Source of the DNA: Trichomonas vaginalis G3
Taxonomy: Eukaryota > Parabasalia > Trichomonadida > Trichomonadidae
Direction: 5' to 3'
Assembly: GCF_026262505.1 (NCBI RefSeq)
Contig: NC_067205.1
Span: 25,797,693 to 25,861,692 of the forward strand
Length of the DNA: 64,000 nt
The notes beneath the pieces were generated by a model that saw only the letters and a program-made list of their open reading frames with translations, had not been told where the DNA came from and did not search any database. The position numbers and the translations under genes were made by a program. Positions 51,051-62,326 of this stretch are shown here, piece after piece; position 1 is the first letter of the stretch; every line of letters begins with the position of its first letter.

Positions 51051-53830
51051 TTAACCAGCTCGTATCCAAGCGTGCATTGATTTATAGATTAAGGAGGCAT
51101 ATAATCTTTTTCCATTACGCTTGCGGTTTGTAATACCAGCTACAACATGTGTATGATTTCCTGCAGTTCCACAGAAAATACCTGTGCTAACATCTTTGGG
51201 GTCAGTTGTGATATCATATCTATGCATTCCCTGTTCTATCCGAACCCGGCTGCAAGATTTTGTATAACCCTCTTTTGTTATTGAATGTGAATGGTTTCCT
51301 TCCACAGATGTTCTTCCACTGAACCTATGCATATGTGAAGGAAGGTTTTCAATACTATTTTCTTTGAACCTCCATCTTCATTGACTGCGTATTAGGTAGG
51401 AAGATAAAACTGGTCAACATTTCAAACACCATCTACCACCAAATAGATGTTTTGGATTTATGGATTCATAGACGTATAAACAGCTCTATAGGATATATTA
51501 AATCATATATGCTCTAATACTCTATAAACATATTCTAAAAACTTATGTCATTAATACCATTTGGAAGTGATCTCCCGGATGAAATGTTGCATTTGTTCCA
51601 CTTTTATAATGTAATTTTAGTTCAATAGATAATCCAAGAAAAATTCAAAGTATCTGGTTGAAGACCTCTAACAAATTCAAATGGAGTTGCTGGTTCACCA
51701 TTTATAATTTCTGTTGTAAATGTCATTGTATCTGGTTTCGAAAATTTCTTTGTTAGTCTCGGCATCCACATAAGTTTTATCTGCTTTCTTGTCATACATT
51801 GCTGGTAGTTCATATGCTTTCAAAGTTTCTGGCATGATCTTCGTATTCCTGCAACTCTTATCTAAAATTGTTAAGATATTTTTTTACGCTTGCTCGATTC
51901 TCTAAAGGTACTTGTAACCAAGGTCAAAGTTCAATATTAGTTCGTCTGCTCTAACAGTATGAAGGATTTATGTGTATGGTTCTTGTCTGCTTGTCATATG
52001 AATCTTGAGGCATGAATTATATATATTGATTTCATCGCCTTCATTGACATAGAACATCTGTTTACATCTTAAGTGTTTTCATCGTCGTTATGTCGTCAAT
52101 CCGATGTAAACCTGTAGATGAAAGTTAGGAGATTTACAATATAACAATGCTATGCTGTTCGCGTCGCGCGCGTGGCCGACCGCCTCCACCGTATTTTCCT
52201 TCAAGCACGGTTCCAGATTTATTCTATGAATTACTTTCCGTATAGCAAACAGTTGTGTAAGTGAATATGTGTATGGCTTCTGTCTGCTTTCTGTACTAAC
52301 ATGTGCAGAGTAGTTCATGTGCTTCAAAGTTTCTGGCATGACTTTCAATGTTCCTGCAACTGTTATCTAAACTGTTAAGAGTACTTTTACGCTTGTACTT
52401 GGATTTTCTAATGGTGCACTGAACCAAGGTCAAAGTTCAATATTATTCGTCTGCCTCAACAGTAGTGAAGGATTTATGTGTATGGTTCTTGTCTGCTTTA
52501 CTGTCTAAAGAAGTTTGAAGTTCATTTATATCGGAGATGTTGTGTTATGAGATTTCAAAACTTTGTTCGTTGCGTCAAGTTCAACTTTGTCAGCTTTACT
52601 TTTAATAGCATCTTCAAACGTTATTTTTGCCTTAACTCTTAACATAAATCTTGGTTCAACTAATACACCATTAACAGGAAAGATAGAGGCATAAATTCAT
52701 CGTTATAACTAAATGCTTCTGGTGCTTTACCTGTGTCATACTGTACAGTACAGCTTATGTCATAACCTTTAGCACGAATGTATTATATCTTCTTTCATTA
52801 ACATTTTTTGTCTCGCTTCATCACTTGTGTTAATATCCATGGTGATAGTCCGTTATAATCTGTTCGTCTGAAGTTATATATATGAACGTGGTTTTATCTG
52901 CTTTCGGCTAATTCTCATTAACATCATTCACTTCTAATTCAACTCTTCCCGCCAGAAACTCTTATTATCATATATCTTTTTCATTAATTCGGTAATTACG
53001 ATATAAGACTATATTCTGTTCGGTTTTGTAAATAAATGAGTCAAAATTTCTTTTCATCATTACATCGCTGACATAATGATATCACCAATTCTTTTTCATT
53101 TATTCTCTTCATTAATCTGCAATAATACGAATATATAATCTGTTAATTTATCTCTTCATCGAGGGTTATAGAATGTTTTGAATTGAATCATTAACTCCTC
53201 TAAATAAATCAATAACTTCAGGATAACACGTTTTTAATGTCTTGAATAACCCGACCAGTATCCTCCCACTATGTGCTCTGGACCCGTTGGCTCTGTTTTT
53301 CATGTTCTTGCTTCCCGTCGTTACGTGTTGTTTATATCTCTAACCATCATCAACGCAGCCATAACGAGGGTTTGTTGCTACCTGTTCGAAAATCCGTCCG
53401 TTATGTAGGTATATTCTAAATAATTTTCTTTGTGTTTGTTAAAACTATTGAAACAAGTCTTTTAAAACCATCTACAAATTTCCTGTTTCACCTAATGTTC
53501 TTGCAGCATTTACAAGCTCACCCATTCCGCTTTTGACCCCAAAAACGTCCATATTGCATTTATTTCACTCTGTATAGTTGTCCATTCAGCGAAACTAACA
53601 CCCGCATCGCTAAGCTGAAAATGAAATTCAGTGGATCGAACTTAATTACCCTTCTTTTTCAATTTCAACGAACTCACTAACATGAGATTTTAAATATTCT
53701 TTCGTTAAAATTGTTTTCCCCGATGTTATGTCATTAACGAAATAATCACCGTCAAAAGTTAACGAATTCAATTTCGTCGTTGATGCTTTTATTTCATACA
53801 CCCGCTTTATCGATAGTTTTTGGCTCACTT
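51051..53830 (-). pseudogene. Polinton P2: phage-like fibre gene region, broken
   Basis: Minus-strand traces of the same fibre type as P1: His-rich collar pieces (EGNHSHSI, AGNHTHVV) at 51051-51332, with a collar-type segment just upstream near 51440. The shaft region carries two ~190-base direct repeats (about 51795-51990 and 52310-52500) sharing CCAAGGTCAAAGTTCAATAT and GGATTTATGTGTATGGTTCT. Heavily broken. Confidence 0.55.
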
Positions 53831-54186
53831 CTTTAGAAGCATATGAAACATTAATGATGAATTATATATGTATTCGTGAATGAATTAAAATCAATGATTT
53901 TCATTAATGACGCCTTTAATGATTCATTAACTGTGTTGAATCCCTTAAAACAATTAATGAACTGTCATGGGCTTCGCCCTGGTCGCTTCGGTCTGAAAGA
54001 CCTTCAGAGCTCAAAGAGTCCGTTTGCGACTTTATGAAAGGTACACGCGCAAACCGTCGAGTTTGGATCAAATGTACGTGTTGGTGCAGGATATTTAATG
54101 ATATAAGTCATTAAATCATTAAGTGACGTAAATAATGTTGTCGTTTTGATTTATATTTTTAGCATGATTGTTATATTATGGTAATT
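53831..54186. other. P2: gap with GC-rich palindromes
   Basis: Mostly AT-rich, no gene seen. At ~53970-54035 lie GGGC-TTC-GCCC, GTCT-GAA-AGAC and related GC-rich words. Confidence 0.5.
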
Positions 54187-54438
54187 TTATTCTGTAGTTT
54201 CTGAATTAAAGATATTCGCTAAAATGTTTGTAAACTGTTTTTGAACAGCGTGTGTAACCGTTGAATTCGGAACTCTTACGATTTCACCATCCTTAATAAA
54301 AGGCATTGTACATGACGTAGTGCTTGGGTCAAATCTTTCGGGATTATAATTCAACATATATTCTAACGCTTCATATACAGACCTATAAACAGTTGTGTCG
54401 TTCTTCATGACAACTTCACCATTTACAATGAATGGCAT
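54187..54438 (-). CDS. Polinton P2: short protein with internal repeat
   Basis: 83 aa. MPFIVNGEVVMKNDTTVYR near the start recurs as MPFIKDGEIVRVPNSTVTH ~45 residues later, with NPERFDPSTTSCT between. It is likely part of a longer repeat protein on this strand. Not recognised. Confidence 0.4.
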   Translation of the reverse strand: MPFIVNGEVVMKNDTTVYRSVYEALEYMLNYNPERFDPSTTSCTMPFIKDGEIVRVPNSTVTHAVQKQFTNILANIFNSETTE

Positions 54439-54592
54439 AGTGCATGGAGTTAAAATAGGGTCAACTTTTCATAGTCCTTCCATGTTATGTATTTCTCGGT
54501 ATTTCCATCAGAAATAAAATATATTTGTCAGTAAGTGTGAGAGAGATTTTGACCAAAATATAAACGTTTAGCTCTGTCAGCTTCATACGCAT

Positions 54593-55350
54593 ATGCAGCA
54601 ATACTCATATTTTAATGAGAATAAAATGTTGTTCTATTTGCAAAGTACAGACCCAAACGAATACGGGACAGTAAAGCTACAAACAAACTTAGGTCTTCAG
54701 AATGAAGCGCTTGCTTTCAGAGTTGTTGACTTCAATACTATCGCTTCATTCGTTATAACAGATGAAACAGATTTCATGGAGCTTGAAATAGATGGAAAGA
54801 AGCACGAAATAAGATTTCACAATAATGTAGAATTAAGATGGAACATTAGCTGGAGTGTTAAATGCGCTCATAAATACTACAATAAACAAGGAGAACGAAG
54901 AAAACTTAATGAATGTTAAACTTATTGCAGGAGTTTTGAAGTTCAGTTATGCGAAGGAGTTTAAGATAACACGAATGAGTCATAGAGTTCAATTGCTTCT
55001 GGGAGCATACCATATGACATGTCCTTTTGAAAAGTGTTGACAAAACGATTGAGATGAAATCTGTTCCATACGTATTTATGGCAATTGTTATTACATTGAG
55101 TCTAAAATAGCTAATGTCACAGGCATTTCAGGAGTTAATAGTAAAGGTTCAGTAGAATATAAATCCTTCTGTTATGCAGTCAATTCAATGTTCATTCCAA
55201 ACGTTCCTGTCATAGTAACTCATTTAGGTAAATGGGTTCGCATTAGTCCTCATAATTTGAAAGACATGCAATTAAGACTTGTTGACTTTCAAGGAGAGCC
55301 TGTAGAACTGAAGGCACCAGTGCGAATGACTGTTGAAGTTGACTTTTAGA
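54593..55350 (+). pseudogene. Polinton P2: minor structural protein region, broken
   Basis: Plus-strand traces of a beta-rich protein: 108 residues open at 54593-54919 (MLFYLQSTDPNEYGTV...), and a C-terminal segment ending LKAPVRMTVEVDF near 55350, a pattern seen in jelly-roll minor capsid proteins. Broken. Role is inference. Confidence 0.35.
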
Positions 55351-56274
55351 AAATATTAAATGCAACAGCTTACAAGAGACTCAGAGCTAAAATATAAAGT
55401 ATGAATGTTATGTATTAGGTCATAGAACTTTGGTTATTGCTGTTTGATGAAAAAAATGAGTTAGTTGTCAGTCAAGAGAACAGAAAAAGGCGTCAAAGGC
55501 GCCGAGCGCAAAGCGCTATATGTGGTTAGTGAAAACTGCACCAAGTCATATAGATTAGGTTTGCATTATGAAGATGAGTTCGATACTGTTGAAGAAGTTT
55601 TGGATAGATATTACAAATTGCTTTAATTTACTAAAACATATTTCAAACAAAGCTTATATTCTGTTGAAAGTTTTGTATACTCGTTCGAATATTTATACTT
55701 AAACTCAACTCTGTAGTTCCTGGTGTTTCATGATGCGGATGTTACTTATTTTCATGAATGTGGGCGTTTGACCACAGCATTCGATTTCAGGGTCGAGATA
55801 GTCAATAGACACATTGTTTCCCTGTTATTCGTGATATAAACATTTTCAAGGTCCTCCTTTGTTAGAATTATTTGGTTTCTGCTTTATAAGATTTGTCAAA
55901 AGCTTCTATAGTGTCTTTGAGTAAAATTGTTTGGTATAAACTGAAGAAGGTAATGGTCTACGTTATCTGAAGGATTTGTTGAACATTGTGTTAAGGGTTG
56001 TCGTTGGCTTTCTCTGAAAGAACTTGGTCAGCGTGGTGGATACTCTAACTTAACATCTGATGTAGCGTTAGCGTTTGAAGCTGAGTTTAAATCAGCGATT
56101 TCTCAGTTCTGGTTCTTTTTCTTTCAAACACTCTGAATCTATAGTTCTTTATGACATATGTTTGTCGTTCGTGATCAACATTTTGATGTTGGTTCAATTG
56201 GAACATTAACGCACACAGCTAAGATGGATTTGCTTCTCATTTATATAGAATAAAAACCTTTTATATTATGAAAT
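55351..56274. other. P2: decayed stretch
   Basis: Relics only. An AGCGC-AAA-GCGCT palindrome lies at ~55508-55520. No family recognised. Confidence 0.35.
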
Positions 56275-56698
56275 GAACAATATACTCGACAAGGGTTTGA
56301 ATGTAAAGCTAACGAATGAAAATATTGTTGAATTCACTGAGACAGGTGCTGTGTATAAAGATGTAGAACTATCGAAACAAAAGAGCTAGAGGAAGAAGCA
56401 GGAACGGAACAAAGGGTGGAAGCCTATAAAAATTATGTCATATGATGGCTCAGGAGGTTCAAACATAAAGTATGCAGAAAGTTATAGAGTTTATGCTCTC
56501 AAAGGTGAAAAGCCTTCATTTAAGAACAGCTATTCTAACGCATATCCTCAAAAGCTAACGGATGGAGAAGTGGATGATATGAATGACAGCAAAAATATTA
56601 ACAGAAATGGCGACAGAGATGCATGGAATTTGTTTACAATCAGTCAATTGAAGGTTAACTTTAAAACAATGTTGGTCGTTCCCATGGAATATTTTTGA
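56275..56698 (+). pseudogene. Polinton P2: unknown protein region, broken
   Basis: Starts MNNILDKGLNVKLTNENI near 56275; the open part at 56435-56698 contains SYDGSGGSNIKYAESYRVY. Not recognised. Broken. Confidence 0.35.
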
Positions 56699-56699
56699 C

Positions 56700-57544
56700 T
56701 TTAATGGTATTATGTCATGATATGAATCTCAAGGTATGAACGAGGAGAGATGAGAGACTTATATGCTTCCCAAATTTCTTCAAAAGGTAAGTTTATACCT
56801 GACTGTTTCCAAATGAGTTCAAATACATAACGTGAGAAACCTTGAAAGATAACGAAGTCAGTTATGAAGTTTTATGTTTAAAGCAGAAAACGCCATGTTT
56901 GCATAAGTATTGCACAGTTAAGTGTGTAATGTCTGACTTTAGTAATGATGTTAGTCTAATGGTGAGTCAGGCTTTGACACTAAACCTTTTCCGGCGAAGT
57001 CGTCGCAAACGAGCAGAGTATTTGAAGGATACTTTTTGAAGGGGATATTGTAAGTTTGGACAGAATGTAGTTGTAATTCGTTTCATATCGTAAACTCCTG
57101 AGTATTGACGTAAGTGGTGTTTTTCAATAATTCTTCCATCTCTTCTGAAGTCTTTTGCATTCCTGACTGTATAAATTCAACGATGGCATAATATTTCCTC
57201 TTACGTCGAACGTAACGTTGAAGAAATTCAATGAGTTCGCTATCTGGAACTTTAACGACAGATGCTTGAACTTTTGACATAAATGTTTTCGCTGTTGAGT
57301 CCATAGAGTCTGAAGTTGCTGATATAATGATTTGGTCATAATATGAATCTTGACTTAAACGCTCTGTTATGAGTATATGACGAATGAGGTTAAATGTCTT
57401 ACCTGAACCCATCTTTCCACAATAGAAATACACACCATTTGAACAGAATTCATAATCTTTGCTGAAAGGAAGAATGAGAGAAGAGTTAAGTTTGTCTGTA
57501 GTTTCATTCATGTCTTCATCTACGTCATGTATTAAATGCTTCAT
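56700..57544 (-). pseudogene. Polinton P2: packaging ATPase region, broken
   Basis: The start at 57544 opens into 153 residues with Walker A GKMGSGKT (~45) after VYFYC, fitting FtsK/HerA-type viral packaging ATPases. Further minus-strand relics continue towards 56700. Broken. Confidence 0.6.
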
Positions 57545-57771
57545 TTTATCTCCATTAAAAATGCAAGTCAGAAATATTCAGAACAAGCACCGAGTCTAAC
57601 TGACAAGAGTATAAGATATATATATATGAACACGTTAATGATGAAACCAACCAAAATTAAAGAAAGTAAGTATACTTATGAATATCCAAGACACTGGTGA
57701 GAGTATGTAGGAGGTGAGAAAGCTATTGAAATCAGACAGGTTCGAGATATTCCAGCAGGAAGGACATATAT

Positions 57772-58550
57772 TTGAAGAACTTTAATGTTTTGAGGTATAA
57801 TGATGAAACAAAGAAGCAAGATAGTTTTCCCATTGCTGTGTATGTGAACCTAGACACAGGAGATGACATGAAAGTTTTTAACACAAAGCTTCAAACGGTA
57901 GTGAGAGAACAACTGACTGCGGAAGGGCATCCATTACCTTCAGAAGTTACAATAGCATATAATTTTGAAACAAACTCAATAGATTTTAAAGTCATCTCTG
58001 CAAAGAAGTCAGGTTTTACATTTAATGAAGCAGATGTATATTCGAATGAAAACTTCAAAGCTATTGCATGGTTAGATAATGACGATTGCTTTAAGAAAAT
58101 ATTAAATTCAGTGACTCAACGATGTCAATAGATGACTCGTGTGGAATGTTACCATCGATGTTTACAGTAGAAAGGTTCAGCAGGATTGCTTACAAGATTG
58201 TCAATTGGTGGTATTTGGTCTCGTGAGAACATTGTTATAAAATCCAGTATAAGTGAATTTGCTGAAGAATCTATATTAGGTCTTTCAAACTACATGTATT
58301 CGCCGCCGAAGCATTATAGTATAACAAACTTTGTCAGTAAGTTTAACATAAGACTTGTCGAACCTTCTTCAATGAAAGATGTTGTGCTACCTAAAGATGG
58401 AAAGGATGAGACTCATTATTGAGATGATTTTAATAGCATATTAAATAGCTTGTTCTTGAAGGTCATTCATGATGAAATAACTGTTGTAGAAGATGTTAGC
58501 AATTGTTCAGACATTTTGAAGCGTATAGATGAGATAGAAGAAAGTTAGAT
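57772..58550 (+). pseudogene. Polinton P2: unknown structural-type protein region, broken
   Basis: Two open stretches, 57772-58131 and 58186-58422, of mixed alpha/beta type (e.g. FPIAVYVNLDTGDDMKVF). No family recognised. The position next to the ATPase and small basic protein regions suggests a virion part. Broken. Confidence 0.4.
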
Positions 58551-58659
58551 AGACCGCAAAGCGGTGGGGCGAAGCCCGTGAGAATGTTTATGTTTCATTG
58601 ACTTTCTCAGTAACGAGAACTTTTATGAGATAATATTGAAGAGAGATGATTTTAATATG

Positions 58660-59175
58660 GTGTAAATGGTAGCTTGGGCAGCTTTAGGCGCATGGGAACA
58701 AAAGCATTAGCATTTGAGCAAAAGCACTTGGAGCTTATGACGCAGTAAATAAAATGAGTGGAGGAAGGGTTTCGAAGACATTAGATGCAATAAAGGGAAG
58801 ATTGGAGCTGGGTTGCAAAGAAGTAAGATTAATAAAATAGGGCTCATAAATAAAGCATCCAATTTGGTTGCGACTGATTCGGAAAATGCTTTAGGAAAGG
58901 ACGATGAGTTTTCAAAACACGCAAAAGACTTTAATGACCAGATGAAAGGTGAAACAATGCATTTAAATAGAGTCGATGGAACTCTTCCTCCACCAGCAGT
59001 TCTTCCGTATGGTCCCTATGGAATGTATGGAAACCCTTACGAAAGACCATTTACCCATTGACTGGTGGAGAGTAACTGGTATCATTACGGACGAAGAAGA
59101 AAGACAGTCAAGTTGGAGACGAGCGTGAAGAAAGCAACTAAAAAGAAACCAAGGAAGAGAGTATATAAAGCATGA
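58660..59175 (+). pseudogene. Polinton P2: small basic (pVI/pX-like) protein region, broken
   Basis: Plus-strand region with a Gly/Ala-rich start, a central part open at 58813-59061 (SKHAKDFNDQMKG..., then PPPAVLPYGPYGMYG) and a strongly basic end near 59100-59175. Position and composition recall the capsid-internal proteins of adenoviruses. Broken. Confidence 0.4.
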
Positions 59176-60017
59176 ATTCATGAGGTGAGAAATTAGGTGA
59201 AAAAAGAGGTGAGTTTCACCACTTCACCTAAATTTATTTTTGCGCTATTGTTTCATACGTGTGAGGGTGGTGATATCATAAATTTTAAGTTTATTTTATA
59301 TAAAATGACAGAACAAAAATATAACATTTCTACTCAGCAGGAATGAGACCCTTACTGACTATGTATTCGTTTAATGCTTGATGAAAACAATGGTACATAT
59401 TATCGTATGGGTATACACAACGTCTGTTTCCATCGTCGTCGTATATGTAGAGCTCAAATCCAGTCCAACCTTCTTTTGTACAATATGTAGCTTATTTTAA
59501 GTATGCATTTATGTAGATAAGGCAATTTTCTTCATCGCTCCAGAAATAATTTTTCGTCATTGTTGAAATAGTTTTCGTTCCTCTACGTCCATAAGGAATG
59601 TATGCAATGAACTTGGCGTCATAAGGGATTGTAATATATTGGGTTTCTTCATCGTCAATGGGTCTGTCTTTGTTAAAATGCATGTTTCTCAGTTTTACTT
59701 GATTTTTTTGAATAGTTCACGGAAACGTTCTGGGAAAGAGTCATAGTAAATGTAGTCGGACATGTCTTTGTAATGAAATAAAAATTTAAAAAATAAAAAT
59801 AAGGTTATTTTTTATTTAGTGAGGACGGTAGTGAAGTCGTTAGTGAAATCATTAGTGAAGTCGTTTATGTGTCAGATAGTTTTGTAAATATTTAAGGTTA
59901 AGTTGGTGTTACGGTTGTGTTGTAAAATATACGTTACTGGTTTCGTAAAGTGTCAAAACCGCTAAGTGGTGTACGGAGGCGCGCAGTGCCGCTGTACACG
60001 ACTTAGGGATACTAACT
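59164..60017 (-). repeat. P2 right terminal inverted repeat
   Basis: Counterpart of the left repeat, including the copy of the small gene (about 59335-59763, minus, broken) and the TCACCT block at ~59180-59230. Confidence 0.9.
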
Positions 60018-60188
60018 TTCTTCGAGGGCCGCCATGCAGAAGGTGTCTGGTTCAATGTATACAAGGCATTCGAATTCTGCGGATTCGAAAAACTCAAACC
60101 AGTGACATTCCACGATGTGATGAAGATGCCTGACTTCAGCAAGTACATCGAACACCTACATCAACACTTAGATAATGTTTTCATTTAA
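60018..60188 (+). pseudogene. MdaB-like oxidoreductase twin, 3' part
   Basis: Begins with the second TTCTT, then encodes FEGRHAEGVWFNVYKAFEF and the rest to the same terminal HLDNVFI as the intact copy. Separated from its 5' part by P2. Confidence 0.92.
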
Positions 60189-61144
60189 AATAAAAAATTC
60201 TATGCTTTAATTTAAATATTCTTTCAGTTGTGCTTTAAATATAAAGAATATTGTTAACAAACTAAGTACTTTGGATTGTATTAATGGTATAGATATGTTG
60301 GATTAGACGAATGTCTTATGATATAGATATAATCTGAACTGTGAATTCGATTAAATATCTTATTGCAGATTAATTGAATTGATTGGTACCACAGTGTTTT
60401 CCAGAGATATTTACCTAAATTTGCCATAATATATCAAGAATTTCTTTAAAAGTAATGATCAATGATAATACAACAATATTACCGCATATGGTAATATCGG
60501 AAATATTGTTGTGTCATTTGTATGACTAGTTAATAGATTCAAATGGTTCAATTATGAAATAATGCAGAATAATCAAAAATTTAGAATGAGGAAATCCAAC
60601 GATTTTATATCTGTATTTGCATTAAAAACTTTAACTCGGTAATCTTATAATTAATAATTATAAATTTCCAACAAGAAATCTGATTTTCAGGAAAAACTTT
60701 TATCCTGTTAGAAATAAATCGGATTTTTACGTTAATATCTCGGTCCAATCCATGAATCAATGATTTGCAGGGCAAAATATTGACATTTTTGTTGACCAAA
60801 TTAAAATTGTAAAATTAATGTTTTTAATTTGAATGAAATTATTGTCAAAATTAATGTTATAATATATAGCCAAAATTAGATTTATTTTAAATTGAATGCA
60901 GAAAACATAATCCCCTGTAATTTAAGAATTACAAAAATATGTGATATTTAAAACATTTTAAATCCGGGAAATTATTCCATTCAACCAGAAATTGAATAGC
61001 TTATTTTGAGGAAAAAAAAATAATTATATACTGTATTATCGGTATAGAATTGAGTTTGAATTTACTAGCTTAGCAATCATATTGAATTTTTGAGACCTTT
61101 TGAAATTTCATCATCGTAATTATCCACCTTAGAATTACAATACT
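60189..61144. other. AT-rich intergenic stretch with a nested hairpin
   Basis: No gene recognised. At ~60470-60512 CAACAATATT and AATATTGTTG enclose a second short stem (TTACC-GCATAT-GGTAA). Confidence 0.55.
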
Positions 61145-62326
61145 ATGCAGAATTTTTCAATTTTTAGAACCCCATTTAAAATATTTTCAATTATTTTAAA
61201 CCTATTGATGACTGCAGCAGAAATCGTTCTTAGAGAATATAAAGAATATTTGGCGCCTTCTTTTACAAATGTCTCACAACTCGGAACCGAGAAATTCCCT
61301 ATTCATACATTTGCGCCGAAATTAATCGAAGAATTATGTGAACATGCTAAAACAATTCTCAAAGCTCAACCGACTGTTTTGCTCTTGACGTGATCGGTAA
61401 TGGTTGTAGGAGATACCCATGGAAATATATTCGATGTTGTCAGAATATTAAAAAATGGAGGCTTACCGATCAGCCATAAATACCTTTTTCTCGGAGATTT
61501 TGTGGATCGAGGAGACTATTCGATCGATGTTATGGTTTTACTCCTTGCAATGTTGGTTCAATATCCGCAAAATTGTTTTTTAGTCCGTGGAAATCATGAA
61601 TTCAAAAGCATTAATTCAAAATATGGATTCTATGAAACAACCTTTGCTCGTTACAATGATGATTCTCCCTTCAATAATGTTAATGAAGTTTTTAATTATC
61701 TCCCACTCGCTGCTGTCGTTAATCAACGTTATTTCTGCACGCACGGTGGTATTTCTCAATACCTAAGGCATTATAGTCAGTTAAATAAGATTACAAAACC
61801 CTTTGATAACATGGAAGAAACTGCCGATTACAGAATTGTATCAGATGTCCTCTGGGGTGATCCAGTAGATCCACCAAATGGTATGCAGCTTACCAAGCGT
61901 GGTATTGGCAGTCCATATACCGAGCAAATGGTTACGGATTTCTTAAAACTAAACAAATTAGAAGCAATCATCAGAGCTCACACACCAATAGATACAGGCG
62001 TGGCCCGTCAATATAATAACCAACTCTATACTGTTTTTTCTTCAAGTGATATAGAAGAAAGTCAACAATGTGGAGTTCTTTTCCTAACGATGAATTCTCC
62101 TCCGAACCCATTCGTAATGAACCCTATACGTGTTATTCCTTTAGAATCTGCTGTTTTTAAGCAATTTAGACAGCCTATGATTACGACAGGCATTAAAGCT
62201 AGTTCATTGCTGTTAACAACAACAGCTAGAGACCACCATATCGTTAAGCCTTCAACAAAAAGGATAAGACACGTTTCCACATCTTTAATTTTGAACGTTT
62301 GGAAATCGGGTCGCCCTCAAGAATAA
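61145..62326 (+). pseudogene. PPP-family Ser/Thr phosphatase, in-frame TGA
   Basis: Metal-dependent protein phosphatase of the PP1/PP2A type. Catalytic motifs are GDTHG (61409), GDFVDRG (~61495), RGNHE (~61590), HGG (~61745) and RAHTP (~61975). The usual SAPNYC loop near the active site is replaced by FSSSDIE, marking a divergent member. An 82-residue helical N-terminal region ends at TGA (61391-61393), and the phosphatase domain continues in the same frame. A Met (61400) seven bases after that stop could start a 308-aa protein that includes the GDTHG motif. Either a young pseudogene, a downstream start or a sequencing error; TGA is a stop in trichomonads. Host gene. Confidence 0.8.

Larger units (their letters stand above)
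37578..60017. mobile_element. Polinton/Maverick P2 (22.4 kb), broken
   Basis: The ends are AGTTAGTATCCCTAAGTCGT in inverted orientation. Terminal inverted repeats are ~0.86 kb (37578-~38440 and ~59164-60017). The target duplication TTCTT is at 37573-37577 and 60018-60022. Parts are a family-B polymerase, probable major capsid protein, minor structural proteins, KilA-N proteins, a packaging ATPase region, fibre-like regions and a small basic protein region. No integrase was recognised. The left part (to ~48.4 kb) is largely whole; the right part is heavily decayed, with many tens of breaks. The insertion is recent, as the interrupted gene matches its twin. Confidence 0.95.
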
